In this document: positions 11,635 to 24,999 of the stretch, in pieces
Layout: each line of letters opens with the position of its first letter
How positions within the stretch are numbered: the first letter of the stretch is position 1
DNA from: Liolophura sinensis
Lineage: Eukaryota; Mollusca; Polyplacophora; Chitonida; Chitonidae
Length of the DNA: 64,000 nt
Direction of reading: 5' to 3'
NCBI RefSeq assembly: GCF_032854445.1
Contig: NC_088304.1
Coordinates: 31,319,732 to 31,383,731, forward strand
Notes under the pieces: model-generated
Database searches by the model: none
Told to the model about the DNA's origin: nothing
What the model saw: the letters and a program-made list of their open reading frames with translations, nothing else
Made by a program: the position numbers and the translations under genes

Positions 11635-11751
11635 GATGCTAAAGGAAATATCCGGATTGGGCGGAATTTGAGGCGAAACCGAGAGTTTCCTTATTACACC
11701 TTGAGAATAAACGCCGAGGACCAGGAAACATCTAAATTTGCGAGACTGTAA
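11635..11751 (+). pseudogene. Cadherin-repeat relic, C-terminal half
   Basis: The frame reads DAKGNIRIGRNLRRNREF and then PYYTLRINAEDQ. This matches the second half of a cadherin repeat: TGxIxxxxxLDRE, then YxLxVxAxD. It continues from where the segment at 9266-9352 stops (FSIKD), so the LINE sits inside one cadherin repeat. The frame ends in TAA at 11751 before the next calcium-binding DxNDNxP linker, so the remaining gene is missing or decayed. The same frame stays open leftwards to 11518, but that part is antisense to the LINE endonuclease. Confidence 0.5.
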
Positions 11752-11759
11752 TTTGTTTT

Positions 11760-13627
11760 TTTGTTTTTGGCAGTTTGGTAGTTTAACCGAGAGCAAGCTT
11801 AAACAGGAAAATACAGAAAACGAAAAGAAAAAAAATTCGTATCTGCTATGTATATGATAAAGGTATATTTACGTTCGTCCTGTTGTTGCTAGTATACGGT
11901 ATATCCTAATTTAATGTAAAGAATTAGAACATAGCGTAGAACCACCTATACATTAATCGTCAGTCGTTGAGACTAGTGCATGGATTCTGGCAACCGTTGT
12001 CGAGTTTACCCTGACAGAAAAGTAGTCAGACATATCGTATGTTTTCTTTGGGTTCCACTAGGTGATACACGCAGGCATTTGATGTAAATCTTGAAGATTT
12101 TGAAAATTGGGAGATCCGAGCGTTGCGTTTTGTAACCAACGTCTCTGTAGTGATACAGTAAAGAAGACTGACATATTAAATATTTTTTAAATGCTTGGGG
12201 TACCACGAGGTGGAAGATAATGGTATTTTATGTAAATTTTGAAGAAATAAATTATTGTGATGTTTATTACAACAGTGCTTGTAACATTGCTGTCTTCCGT
12301 ATATGGCCGTTGCGTCTACCGTACCTTTTTGACTTGGCCCATGTCGTATCGATCAATCGCTCCTATAGCGTCAAGTTATTACTGACTTGTAATTTACTTT
12401 AAGCTTCCTTCATACAAATGCGCTGCCAGCACCCTACCTTCCTATATCCATATATGCATTCACCCAGTACACATTATTTTAGCTGCACCTTTGTTCGCAT
12501 GCGTGTTACATCATTTCTCGATGGATCACGCGCGGTGCAAACAGCAATTGAGTCAAAAACAGATCCTTTGAGTGGATTCCCATTATCACCGTTCATATGA
12601 GCAAGCAACGGGTCTATTGATCGAGACTAGGACCGTTGTTTGCGTAAGAACGTTGCCATTGCGTGTTTTAGCGATACACAATCAGAATAAAAGATGACTG
12701 GGGATTTACTTGTATAGAGTTTGTTATTTTAGGTTTTGTTTGTTGCGTTTAATGGTTAATGTTGCTTTAAACATTGTTTTGCTCACATATTTGCATATTT
12801 ACTGCCGCAGTGTTCGTTTTTTTTTTTAATTTCTTTGCAACCGTTAACCAAATCTATCTTATTAATAAAGCTTCCAGGCGCAAAGCATTTACCTACAGCT
12901 TGAATCGGTAATTGTGATTAAAACAAAAGGAGAAAAAATTGCAGAGTGAAAAAAGGTCATCTAAATGCAGGTGCGATCAGTTTATAATGTCTCCCATAAT
13001 GCAACATGCTGACATTATCTACAAAATCCCTCGGTGATATATTTATAGCGGCAGGTGAATGGCGCAGACTTTTGTATACAATCAACTAAATGCTGTTTTT
13101 TTCAATTTATAAACGTTTGGTTTAACACAACTGACAACACTGCATGATATGATTGAAAACGGTAGTTTTGAGAAATGCTTTGGAACGCAAATTCAAAACA
13201 TCAGACAAAACGCTGAACACACAAAGGTTCTTCTTGAAATTCGATACATAAGACCTCTATAATATACGAGAGTACATAGCACAGAGAGTGAAACCAGAGG
13301 AGTGTAATACACGGCAAATAGTAACGCGTAAGTGGTGAAATGCGGTCTCTTGTCAACTTAACTTAGCTAGGGTTTAATTCTAACTGTTCATGTATATGCT
13401 TAAAGCGTATTGCAACGTAGACGCCCCCTGGGTAAATAAAATGCAGTGGTGATTATTGCACATAATTGGTCTAGGGTTACTCAGAATGATATGTTGTCAT
13501 GTGTCACATTTAATATACAATGACATTCAAACAGTTCAGATGGACTTAATACACATACTATGCACGGAGAAGGGCTGAGGCTGATGAACATTTAACCCCA
13601 GTATAAAAAGATGGATAGATATTTTGG
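11760..13627. other. Unique AT-rich stretch
   Basis: No gene is supported on either strand. I saw no further cadherin repeats, and the short ORFs have no coding character. Confidence 0.45.
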
Positions 13628-13770
13628 GCTTAACGTCGTACTTAACAATTTTTCGGTCATTTGACGACGAGGAGTCCTTAGGTGTATGTACATATACTCT
13701 GTCTTCTTGTTCAGGGTGAGTCAATGCCGTCAAAGTGCTCCCCTCACTGAAGTATCATGCCAGTATAAAC
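13628..13770 (-). mobile_element. SINE fragment
   Basis: The segment begins with gcttaacgtcgtacttaaca and then tcggtcatttgacgacga, the same 3' body as the SINEs at 6474 and 21482. It continues with gtacatatactctgtcttct, shared with the copy at 26225-26570. The tRNA-like head is missing. Confidence 0.7.
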
Positions 13771-13921
13771 AGATATAACATGCAGACAGATTTCAAAAAT
13801 GAACTGGTTTAAATTACTTACAGAATCATTTAGTTTAAAGGCAAAGATTTATCCGATGAACAGGCTATGGTCAGCCAAAGCTCTATGTAGTATTTTACAC
13901 TATACATTCCTGTCAGGATTC

Positions 13922-15682
<1,761 letters not shown>

Positions 15683-15745
15683 ACGTATAGCGGTAAGTGT
15701 ATTCACTTCCTATAGGTGTTCATGGTTCGAGTCGATTTCACATAT
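15683..15745 (+). other. Possible decayed tRNA-like sequence
   Basis: The order tagcggtaagtg (A-box-like) and ggttcgagtcg (B-box-like, near 15724) has spacing close to that of a tRNA or SINE head. No acceptor stem or full cloverleaf can be drawn, and no SINE body is recognised behind it. It is most likely a SINE head remnant or chance. Confidence 0.2.
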
Positions 15746-16472
15746 CGATATCCCATTTCCCCTACATCCGGGCACGATTAGTAACATTCTCTGTCCATTA
15801 AATCTTGAAAGAAAAATTCCGCCATGGATCATCAACTGCCATGATGATCGATTTCCTGGTCGATAGCATAAGTATAAGGGACTGGTCAAAATTATCGATG
15901 AGTTTGACGAGTGAGGATCGCAAATATTCAATAAGTGCTCCGTTTTGTGATAGCATACCCTCTGCAACAATACAAGTATGGACTCTTATATTTAGTAAAG
16001 AGTAATAAACGGTGCTTAAACTTAAAACTTATCGATGTTTACAGGATAACTTCTTAGATCTTGGGTGTTCAGAAGTTTGGAGTTCAAGCTGAAGCACACA
16101 TCGTAAAGGTTTTGCGATGGGTGTATACAAGTTGTGTCGCGACAGTAAGCTGAGAGCAATTTTGACCCGTAGCATTCTAACTTAGACAGTGTGCTGCCGA
16201 TCATACATTTACTCACATACTTAAGATCGCCTGTAAGATATCCTGAAAAATAGGACAATTTGACAAACGTACATGTACATGTAGATGTTATTTCTAAAAT
16301 AAATGCTAGCCTGAAATAAAAAAACACTACATTTCCAGTAAGGATTTACCATTTTTGACCTCAGCGGTGTATTTTTGTCTAAAACATATCTAAAATGAAA
16401 TAAGACATGTAAAATAAATTCCACCCAACTCTGTGTAGCCATATTAAAGGTGACTGTTTAATATTTTAGTCG
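15746..16472. other. Unique stretch without a gene
   Basis: I see no exon, repeat family or RNA gene. The ORFs here overlap on opposite strands and look random. Confidence 0.4.
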
Positions 16473-17690
16473 GTCACACGAATCATTGTGGTGGCTTGAC
16501 GCAACGTGCGATCACACAAGTCATCATTGTGGTGGCTCGACGTAATGTGCACAGTGGCATGACGCAATGTGCGATCACACCAACCATTGTGATGGCATGA
16601 CTCAGTGTGCGATCACACACATCACTGTGGTGGCTTGACGTAATGTGCGATCGCACGCATCATTGTGGTGGCTTGACGCAATGTGCGATCACATGAATGT
16701 GCGATCACACGCATCGTTGTGGTGACATGACGTAATGTGCGATCGCACGCATCATTGTGGTAGCTTGAAGCAATGTGCGATCGCACCAGTCACTGTCGTG
16801 GCATGGCGCAATGTGCGATCACACCAATCATTGTGGTGGCATGACTCAATGTACAATCACACGCATCATTGTGGTGGTGTAATGTGCAGTCATACAGTGG
16901 CATGACGCAATGTGCGATCACACAAGTCATTGTGGTGGCATGACGTAATCTGCGATCGAACGCATCAGTGTGGTGGCTTGACGCAATATGCGATCACACC
17001 CATCATTGTTTTGGTTTGACGCAATATGCGATCACACCCACCATTGTGGTAGCTTGACGCAATGTGCGATCACACCAATCACTGTAGTGGCATGACACAA
17101 TATGCGATCACACCCATCATTGTTTTGGTTTGACGTAATGTGCGATCACACCAATCGCTGTCGTGGCATGACACAATGTGCAATCACACCAGTCACTCTA
17201 GTGGCATGACGCAATGTGCGATCGCATGAATCGTTGCGGTGGTTTGACATAATGTGCGATCACACCACTCGTTATAGTGGCTTGACACAATGTGCGATAA
17301 CACGAATCATTGTAGTGGCTTGACGCAATGTGCGATCACACAAATCACTGTGGTGGCTTGACGCAATGTGCGATAACACGAATCATTGTGGTGGCTTGAC
17401 GCAGTCTGCTGTCACATGAATCATTCTGATGGCTTGACGCGATATACGATCATAAGAATAATTGTAGTGGATTGACGCGATGTGTTATCACACTCATCAT
17501 TGTGGTAGCTTGACGCAGTGTGCATTGACACGAATTAGTGCGGCGGATTGAGGCAATGTGCAGTCACACAAATCACTGTGGTGGCATGACGCAATGTTCG
17601 ATCACACCAATCACTGTAGTGGCTTGACACAATGTGCGATCACACAAGTCATCGTAGTGGCTTGACACAATGTGCGAGCACACAAATCAC
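16473..17690. repeat. 38-bp minisatellite, about 32 copies
   Basis: The unit is cattgtggtggcttgacgca followed by atgtgcgatcacacgaat; for instance gcgatcacac recurs at 16571 and 16609. Most units keep two CpG sites, and several carry the palindrome gcgatcgc. Unit length varies by small deletions, as in 16540-16560 and 16880-16900. Stops in most frames make it non-coding. Confidence 0.95.
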
Positions 17691-18735
17691 GCCCGCTGTT
17701 TAGCGCTACATGTAATGTTGGAAAGTCCTCTACTCAGTTGCGATACAAAAGTAGGTCAACTTAGATGGAATCCGGTCGAGGGTTTATTTTCGTCCAGAAA
17801 TGCGTGTACTGAACATTGACAAAAATAATTGCTGAGGGGTATTACCTTTGTGTTGGGAAACGTACAGCAAAAGCTACGGTACAGGCTTACACTAGCCCGG
17901 ATTCTTTACCGGCACGACGTCATGTAAATGGAACAGACGTGGAAGCAACAAACGCTGACGAGCAGTTAATTAGAGCTTCGATATAGTACACCCGCAAACA
18001 CGGTCATTAAAGTAGTATTCCCCACACAATTTCTATTCTGCTTTGGTTTAGTCTCCGCCAGTGAATCAATCGACAACGACGCAGGTACGCGGCCACAGTG
18101 TTATCTGCGACAGGACAAAGAAAGTAAATCCTGTTTGAGAAGAGGCAGGATTATTCTCCGAGCTGCGCACCACGGACTTCGGATCGACTACTTCATCCAG
18201 TCTGTTGAACTGACGAGATGTCGATAACGCTTCGCGGAGGCAATTACGAAGGGTTTTCAACACACGGCAAATTCCCAAGTTGCAGACGACCATGCTTGGT
18301 CACGTGATATGGCCTGCCAGCGGAAATCTATGGCTGAAATCCATACAGGACTCGGTTTGAATCCAGTGTAAACAGGATTTATTAACACTCTCTGGTAGTC
18401 ACTGATTAGGTTTCACCTGTAAGCTTACTCTATACCTGTGACATGCTAATCAATGGGCCCTCCTGATCATATGTACCACAGATCAGAAACAAGCATTACT
18501 ATCGGATTTACCCATGCAGGATGTTGGCAAATCTATTGCCTCAGACACCGTGGTGACCGATGAGAGCAAAACAAACGGACAGGGTATAACATTTACCTGG
18601 AGTTGGATGTGTTTATCTCAATAGAGGAATCAGCGGGGGCCATGGCTTGAAAAAGGGAAAGTTTGTGTTTCAGTACAGGTGACATGGCTTAAACTCCGTG
18701 TGTTTGTGCACAGTTTTGTTGAGAGTCGATAGAGA
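17691..18735 (+). promoter_or_regulatory. Upstream region of the Ser/Pro-rich ORF
   Basis: The GC content rises from about 17860 towards the ORF. A CRE-like gacgtcat lies near 17919, and an E-box in ggtcacgtgat begins near 18299. Possible donor (acgcaggtacgc, near 18080) and acceptor (acccatgcag, ending near 18517) signals would allow a spliced 5' leader. No TATA box is convincing. The open frame on the minus strand at 18066-18293 has some coding-like composition but no recognisable product and is not called. Confidence 0.3.
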
Positions 18736-19869
18736 ATGAACCAGTTACCACCTATAAAGCAAGCAGGTTTACCAAAGCCAGATAGAGGTCGGAACCCATC
18801 CCGTGGGCGGAAAGTTTCGAGCCAGCCACCGGAATCTGGACGACGAGTATTAGAACCTTTGATGGGGAAATTCAAACACACGGAGATTCGTGTAACCTCT
18901 GAAGATTATCCTGACCAGGTGGATCTAGCTTATGCTAGTGTTAGAGAGGCGATAGGGTCGCCCGTTCCCCGACCTTTGGAGGAGGAAATCTACGCCGTGG
19001 ACAAAAGCTACCTGGATTCTCATAACAGTGGTCATCCGAGAATCAAAATAGACGTTTGTGCTGACTCAGCGCAACCCACCCCACTTGGTGTGTCGGTGGG
19101 GTCTGGTTTTGGGCAACCGGTCACGAGGTCACTCAGTGTTAATAACTTGCTAATGGCTCCCACTCAGGCTATGACTAGACATAACGCATCCGTCTCAACG
19201 CGGGCCCGGAGTAAAGATCGTGGTAACCTAGGGAGTAAAATACCATTGGGTATTTGTCGATCAGAAGGTAGTATTCCTTTAATCGTAAGTCAGTCTCAGG
19301 TACAAAATCGTACTGTGCTTCAAACATCGACAACGGGTGAACCGCCCAGATCGCATTATCAGGAATTACGTCACGCTAAATTTGACGCCTGCAGCGTTGG
19401 CAACGTCAGAAGGCTTTCAGCAGAGCATGGTTCAACGGGAACAGCAGTATCAGACGTCACTTGTTTTGATTTGGATGATCGCCCAAACACTCCTATTCCA
19501 GACATATTATCCAAATTGTCCCAGGATTTGCGCAGTGGTTCTCCTACCTCGCCACTGACCGCCCCCATAACGCCACCAAACTCTCCACAGTGGACGCCAA
19601 ACACCTCGCCTAGGTCACGCCTGATGGCATCTCTGACGCCACCTCCATCGCCCAACTGGCCGATGGAGCAGTCGCCAAGACATTCAATCAGAATGCAATT
19701 GACCCCACCGTTATCCCCAGTCCGCAGATCTAAATCTGTGCCTAAGTGGCATGCCCCATGTATAGATGGTTCTTCGAGGGCGCCCGATGGCTCTTCAAGG
19801 TCACCCGGAAGTTCACCAAGCTTACCCAGACGTTTGTTGCCTTTACGCTGTGACCGTCAAGAAGTGTGA
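18736..19869 (+). CDS. Ser/Pro-rich disordered phosphoprotein-like ORF
   Basis: A single open frame of 377 codons, by far the longest non-repetitive ORF here. The ATG has A at -3 and is the first after an in-frame TAG two codons upstream. The protein is rich in Ser, Pro, Arg and Thr, with no signal peptide, membrane segment or known fold, so it is probably disordered. The C-terminal third holds a row of proline-directed sites: ITPPNSP (278-284), LTPPPSP (300-306), LTPPLSP (322-328), plus TSPRS and QSPRH. The last is followed by RRSKSVP, which contains RSKSVP (331-336), an exact mode-1 14-3-3 motif (RSxSxP). TRSLS (130-134) fits a basophilic kinase. I do not recognise the family. Codon use is even, unlike the AT-rich flanks. 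It could be a whole intronless gene or the last exon of a longer one; no clear AATAAA follows nearby. Confidence 0.65.
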   Translation: MNQLPPIKQAGLPKPDRGRNPSRGRKVSSQPPESGRRVLEPLMGKFKHTEIRVTSEDYPDQVDLAYASVREAIGSPVPRPLEEEIYAVDKSYLDSHNSGHPRIKIDVCADSAQPTPLGVSVGSGFGQPVTRSLSVNNLLMAPTQAMTRHNASVSTRARSKDRGNLGSKIPLGICRSEGSIPLIVSQSQVQNRTVLQTSTTGEPPRSHYQELRHAKFDACSVGNVRRLSAEHGSTGTAVSDVTCFDLDDRPNTPIPDILSKLSQDLRSGSPTSPLTAPITPPNSPQWTPNTSPRSRLMASLTPPPSPNWPMEQSPRHSIRMQLTPPLSPVRRSKSVPKWHAPCIDGSSRAPDGSSRSPGSSPSLPRRLLPLRCDRQEV

Positions 19870-20581
19870 TTTACGCGTTCATCGTGATTTCATGGCAGAC
19901 CGAAGGATGCTCTCTTTTGCCATTCCTCTCTCAATACACACTACAACTAAAGCATCTTGGGAGTGGAAAGGAGGCGGGAACTTGTGGATGAGAGAAAATA
20001 GAATGTGTTCTCCTTGCCATTATGACAAACTTTTTGGGACATTTTCAATTCGCACAAGTATATATATGTATGTCGGGACTGACAATGTTCCAGGTTTCAT
20101 AGCAAACAATGTGAACATTGTCAGTCATATTTATACTTTTACATTTTCACCTGCAAAAGGGAACTGTGTCATCGAAACGTTACCTGAACGTTAGAGAATC
20201 ATGGTTTGTAGTCAAAAACAAGGTTTGTATAACTATATAGGCCTATGTATATACCGTTTTGTTGACATTGACTTCCTGATCTTCTATTCTTTGTTCCCAT
20301 GCACGATAAAACATCTATATAAATTTGAATGAAAGTCACACGTTTTGTGCCAAGACGTGTCATATCCGTCATGGAATTACGCTGATTTCGACCGTCTGTT
20401 ATAAACTGCGTGTATGAATTAGCATTCCAGAAAGATGGACAAGATCGCGAACGCATTTTTTACCTTTAGTGTTGCTGTTGTCATTTTCACAGAAAGCATA
20501 CTCTCGTCATCCCGTGAGATCTCGTTCGTCTTTCTGGAATGTTAATACGGCATATTGAATATGAAAGTTACATTCGACTTC
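19870..20581. other. Downstream region of the Ser/Pro-rich ORF
   Basis: This is probably 3' UTR and intergenic DNA. The overlapping open frame at 19766-20194 starts inside the Ser/Pro-rich ORF in another frame and is a shadow. A pair gacaatgttc (about 20080) and gaacattgtcag (about 20113) can form a hairpin. No AATAAA was found here. Confidence 0.35.
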
Positions 20582-20775
20582 ATGCGGCCTCGCTGGCACA
20601 TATGGTTAAAGCGTTATAGCAGTGACCTCGCGTGTTCAAATCTAGAGTCGACCACGGCTTTGTCAAGAGATTTGCCATGTACCTTACAAAAGTCAGTGGC
20701 CTCCGGCATCGTCCACTCATAAACCTTACATTCGTCATGCAAGTGGACAATTCTTGAACACTAATCAAAAAATGT
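20582..20775 (+). mobile_element. tRNA-derived SINE
   Basis: The head gcctcgctggcacatatggt then taaagcg gives an A-box-like motif, and gtgttcaaatctag a B-box. The body contains ccacggctttgtcaagagat and gcatcgtccactc. The tail reads attcttgaacactaatcaa. This is a different family from the GAGT-tailed SINEs. Confidence 0.7.
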
Positions 20776-20964
20776 GTACCACTTTGACATACCCAGAAAG
20801 CCGTCTAGTATCATGTACATTTTGGTACATACAGTGTGTAAAAGTAGCCCCTCTCCCCCCTCCTATACACGTGCATTGACCCTTTACGCGCTGTGATAAC
20901 TTATTAAGAATTTCAAATCTTTACCGGTTGCATTTTATTTAAAATTTGCCTGCCTCTGCAGGAT

Positions 20965-21232
20965 TTATTGGTGGCTCAGTTGGTTAGCGCGCTAGCGCAG
21001 CGTAATGACCCAGGAGTCTCTCACCAATGCGGTCGCTGTGAGTTCAAGTACAGCTCATGCTGGCTTTCTCTCCGGCCGTATGTGGGAAGGTCTGTCAGCT
21101 ACCTGCGGATGGTCGTGGGTTTCCCCCGGGTTCTGACCGGTTTCCACCATAATGCTGGCCGCCGTCGTATAAGTGAAATATTCTTGAGTACGGTGTAAAA
21201 CACCAATCCAAAAAACAAAAACCAATCCAGGA
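20965..21232 (+). mobile_element. tRNA-derived SINE, full length
   Basis: The head ggtggctcagttggttagcg carries an A-box-like motif, and gagttcaagtaca is B-box-like. The conserved body (ctgaccggtttccaccataa, then gctggccgccgtcgtataag) and the tail gtaaaacaccaatccaaaaa follow. Several minus-strand copies and fragments with the same body lie within the next 6 kb, which confirms a repeat family. Confidence 0.85.
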
Positions 21233-21481
21233 TTTATTGTTAATGATGAAGCTGTATTTACAATAGTTTATGCCCTCAGTTTTACAAGAGTTTTACCATC
21301 ACTTGCATAATGGTCGAAAGCTTTATAGACACAGCTACAATGGTTCAGTTGTACACAGGGAAACATTAGCTAGCATTCCGCTATGCGTAACTACTAGTGT
21401 CTAGATACCGCCAACAGCGTTTTCGAAGATTTACTCCAAAGGTACAATAGTTCTACCACAAGTGACCTGAAAGCGAGAGTC

Positions 21482-21770
21482 TTGAGTGAGTGAGTGAGTG
21501 AGTGCTTGGGGTTTAACGTCGTACTTAACAATTTTTCAGTCATATGACGACGAAGGAATCCTTAAAATGTATGTAACGCGACTCCTTGTTGCAGGATGGA
21601 TTTCCACCCCTCCTTTATCTAGTGCTGCTTCACTGAGACGCCCTACCGAAGGCAAGTATGCCGCCCCGCCAGAGCCATTATACTGATACGGGTCAACAAG
21701 TCGTTGCACTATCGCCCTCCTGCTGAACGCCAAGCGAGGAAGTTACAACTTCCTCTTTTAGGTATGACTT
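21482..21770 (-). mobile_element. SINE, head truncated
   Basis: It starts with gagtgagtgagtgagtgctt, the 3' tail of the minus-strand element, and follows the copy at 6474-6827 closely, including cggatttccacc/ggatttccacc, agtgctgcttcactgagacg and gaacgccaagcga. The tRNA-like head present at 6770-6827 is missing. Confidence 0.8.
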
Positions 21771-21849
21771 CGAGGGTCTTGAAGAACAGCTAAGTATGAT
21801 ACCACGAACGATCCAAATAAAATTTGATAGCTGCATGGAAATTTGTTCG

Positions 21850-21962
21850 TTTATTTATGTGTTTGTTTCATTTGTATTTATCGCCGAACTCGGTAAGTTT
21901 TCACTTGAATAGTACGCCGGCGGCCTGGTTTATGGATTATGGATTATGGGTCGGGGAAACAT
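21850..21962 (-). mobile_element. Fragment of the gtaaaacacc-tailed SINE
   Basis: Diverged copy of the 3' body of the SINE at 20965: gtatttatcgccgaactcgg, then tagtacgccggcggcctggt. Head absent. Confidence 0.5.
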
Positions 21963-24254
21963 GGTTGAATTGGCTATGAATATTTTTCCATTTTTTATAA
22001 CCCAGTAAAGTTATAAACTGCATGAGGTCTAAGAGCATGTCTATAACACCGATTAGGGACAAGTCAGTACGCATTTCTTCTTATATTTTCATCTGACTAA
22101 TTTTTTTAAATTTGTAGAGCAGGAATTATTGATTTTATTGATTTCAATTCTCTTGAGATCAAAAAGACCTGTATGTGGTATACATATATCTTTCATGTAG
22201 AGGTTTGGTGCACACGAATGCATTTTGTCATCATCATTACTTCACATGGCTTATTTCCAGCCAAAGAACCCATACATATTCTTGTGGAAAAGATAAAGAG
22301 TTTATCGCATTTTATGCGGGCGAGGTTCTTTGATCTCTTCGGAAAATTCTTAATAAAGGACTTAATGCGAAACTGTAAAAACAAAGAAGATTACACTTTT
22401 CTTGGGAAATCATAGAGTCTAACCATTTGAAAACTGATTTCATTAATTTGCCTAGAACATTTCTCGAGTCTTTCCAACATCAATGAAAACTGCTGACTGC
22501 TTCTCTTTGTATGATTTCGTCCTAATTTCTTTCTCTAATGTACTTTCTTAGTTCCCCGGTTTTGGGAAATACGCCTGTCTTTTATTGATTGACCCGGGTC
22601 ACTGTTGATCAATTTGGGTTGATGGCTGGTATACAGATGTTGTCACATTGATTTATTCCGTATGTAAAGCAACGGAGACACTAAACAATGTACCTTATAC
22701 CAAAACTATGCTGCAGCAAATTTATGAATCTTAGCCCCAAGTATACCTGTGCGAAAATATTGCAGTAGGCCTATATACATACGATTTGCCCGTGGTGGTT
22801 AAGGCCCGTTATGGATTTAATGTGACTGTCAAGAACACTGTTTATACCCATGCATTCTAAAGAGCTACTTTTGCCCTGCAGTATATACTAAAAAAAAAAA
22901 TAAATAATAATAATCTGTTCATTTTACCGGAAAGTCTCCTGTCTGAGTGATGCTAGAATATATTCTGTTATTATAACACAAATTCTGTCATATTTAACAC
23001 AATATTCTGTTAGCCTAATAGAACTTTATTAATAGAAAATGTGCGTTATATTTAACATACATATTCAGAATACATTTTAGACAAGACTTTCTGTTACATT
23101 TAACAGATTTTTTTTTAGTGTACAGATGCATTTATAGCTCTGTGCTAAACCTCTTAGCTGCCCAATCAAGGCAAAATGTCTAATTATAATACTATATGTC
23201 GTTGTCATTTTAATAATTCGTGATGCTAATAAAATAACGTCATGCACTGTCTTGAACACATGTATAACAGTGCAAAGCTGTATCCGAAAAAGCATTCCAA
23301 CAGATATTTGTCTGGTTTAGCAGCTTTGCTGGGAAGACAAACGCTCAAAAGGCGCTATCTTCTGTCCATACCGGTAAAGAGATTGTCAACAGACGCTAGA
23401 ATAACTGTCATCCTTGATTGTCTATAATTGTGGTATATTGGTACATCGGGTTTCACACAAGGATTTATTATTCAAAATGTAACCTTCAGTTTTCAGTCAT
23501 GATTGCGGTCATCGTGTCTTCAATGGCAACTGACCCTTATCAATCCTGACAGTAGTTTAATCGAACCCGTAAAGTGGCCCATAGGCCTAAAAGCATATAG
23601 GCCTATATGTATATGGGATGGAAAAAGCCAACATTTTCATTCGGAAATTAGACTTTCCATTGCACTTTTTCCTCTGGCCGTGTCTCATTTGACGTCAGAA
23701 AACAAACATGTAGGTGTATTATCAGGTATAGTTATATAAGGTACCACTACTCCCCAAATCGGGCGAAAGCAGCAATCAACACTCTCACGCACACCTACAG
23801 CGGCTTACCGGCTTAACCTGGGTAATGGCAAACATATCGATCTGTTTTTCTCTTTAACTTGATCCTGCGATCATGGCCTATCATGTATACTGTGATCATG
23901 GCCACATGTATACTGTGACCTCCCCCCCCCCCCCCAACACCCCGCCTCCACTGTCACGTGGCTCTTGAACGCTGTGATCGAATGACTGTGTAATGTAATG
24001 GGGGTCGGGAACTTTTAATTGAATTGCCACACGCAGGTTAAACCTCTTGACATCGATATCGTGTTTCACTCCTGGTCAGATTACAACGTAATCCGATTAT
24101 ATCACGTCTCCAGGATATATGCCTCAGCATGACTTTGTATGATTGCTAATCCCTTGTTGCTTAGTATCACTTTCAACATTTACTGATGACGACGTGACCA
24201 ACCATACAGCGGCGCTATTGTGTATAACCCCGTTGTCTCAGTGCCAGTGTACAT
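21963..24254. other. Unique stretch without a supported gene
   Basis: No exon with good borders is seen. The stretch holds a run of 14 C at 23922-23935 next to a short local duplication (catgtatactgtga twice, 23882-23918), and three copies of the palindrome TAGGCCTA (22766, 23582, 23598). The ORFs here look random. Confidence 0.45.
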
Positions 24255-24390
24255 TTTAGTTATTTATTTCATTAGTGTTTACACCGAACTCAATAATATT
24301 TCACTCATACGACGGTGGCTAGAATTACGGTGTGAGAAAACAAAACAGGGCCCAGGGCATAACCCATGGCCATTTGCAGGTTGAAGGCAG
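24255..24390 (-). mobile_element. SINE fragment
   Basis: The stretch gtgtttacaccgaactcaat followed by catacgacggtggctagaat matches the 3' body of the SINE at 20965 read in reverse. The head is missing. Confidence 0.6.
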
Positions 24391-24574
24391 CCAGTGTATT
24401 AATATAGTGATCCCTCATTGCATGAAGCCAAACCAGACACGACACCCAACCCACCACTACAGTATAGTATACCGGGCGACCAGACACCAGAGACGACATC
24501 CACCTAGTCACAGTACCGCTCATACCACCTATACTATACCACCTATATACCTATACTACCACCTATGTGTGAGG

Positions 24575-24810
24575 TTAATTTATTTGACTATTTATTTGAT
24601 TGGAGTTATCTGTGCTCAAGAACATTTCACTTATATCACGGCTGCCAGCATAAACCGGTTAAACCCACGACCACCCTCAGACTGCTAACAGACCTTCCCA
24701 CGTCCGAACGGAGAGGAAGACAGCATGAGTTGGACTTGAATTCACGGCGACCGCATTGGTGAAAGGTTCCTTGGTCACTCTGCTGCGCTAGCGCACATGA
24801 CCACTCGGTA
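24575..24810 (-). mobile_element. SINE, gtaaaacacc-tailed family
   Basis: Reverse-oriented copy with tcaagaacatttcacttata, the body accttcccacgtccgaacgg and a head region ending ctgctgcgctagcgcacatg, equivalent to the head of the copy at 20965. The ORFs across it are repeat-derived. Confidence 0.75.
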
Positions 24811-24849
24811 ACGGTGGTTCCGATCGAGGGATTAAGTCTTATTTAGCAT

Positions 24850-24995
24850 TGACTCGTATCACAGTGGGGGCACGTTGTCTCCTTGCCAATTTATTTACAA
24901 TGCTGCCTCACTAAAATACAATGCCTCGACACCCATGCAGACATGACGACCCTTCCAGAGACACGATACTTACAACATGCTGACCAATACTATGT
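24850..24995 (-). mobile_element. Fragment of the GAGT-type SINE subfamily
   Basis: The segment caatgctgcctcactaaaat, then cagacatgacgac, resembles the inner body of the copies at 13628 and 26225 (caaaatgcagcggacattga, cagacatgacatccc). It lacks both ends. Confidence 0.45.
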
Positions 24996-24999
24996 CGAC

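Noticed and set aside
18066-18293. Minus-strand 75-residue ORF upstream of the Ser/Pro-rich gene
   Set aside because: Higher GC makes it look coding, but no family, poly(A) or splice evidence; more likely 5' leader or promoter DNA of the plus-strand gene.
19371-20194. ORFs overlapping the Ser/Pro-rich ORF in other frames
   Set aside because: Shadows of the 377-codon frame, without independent support.
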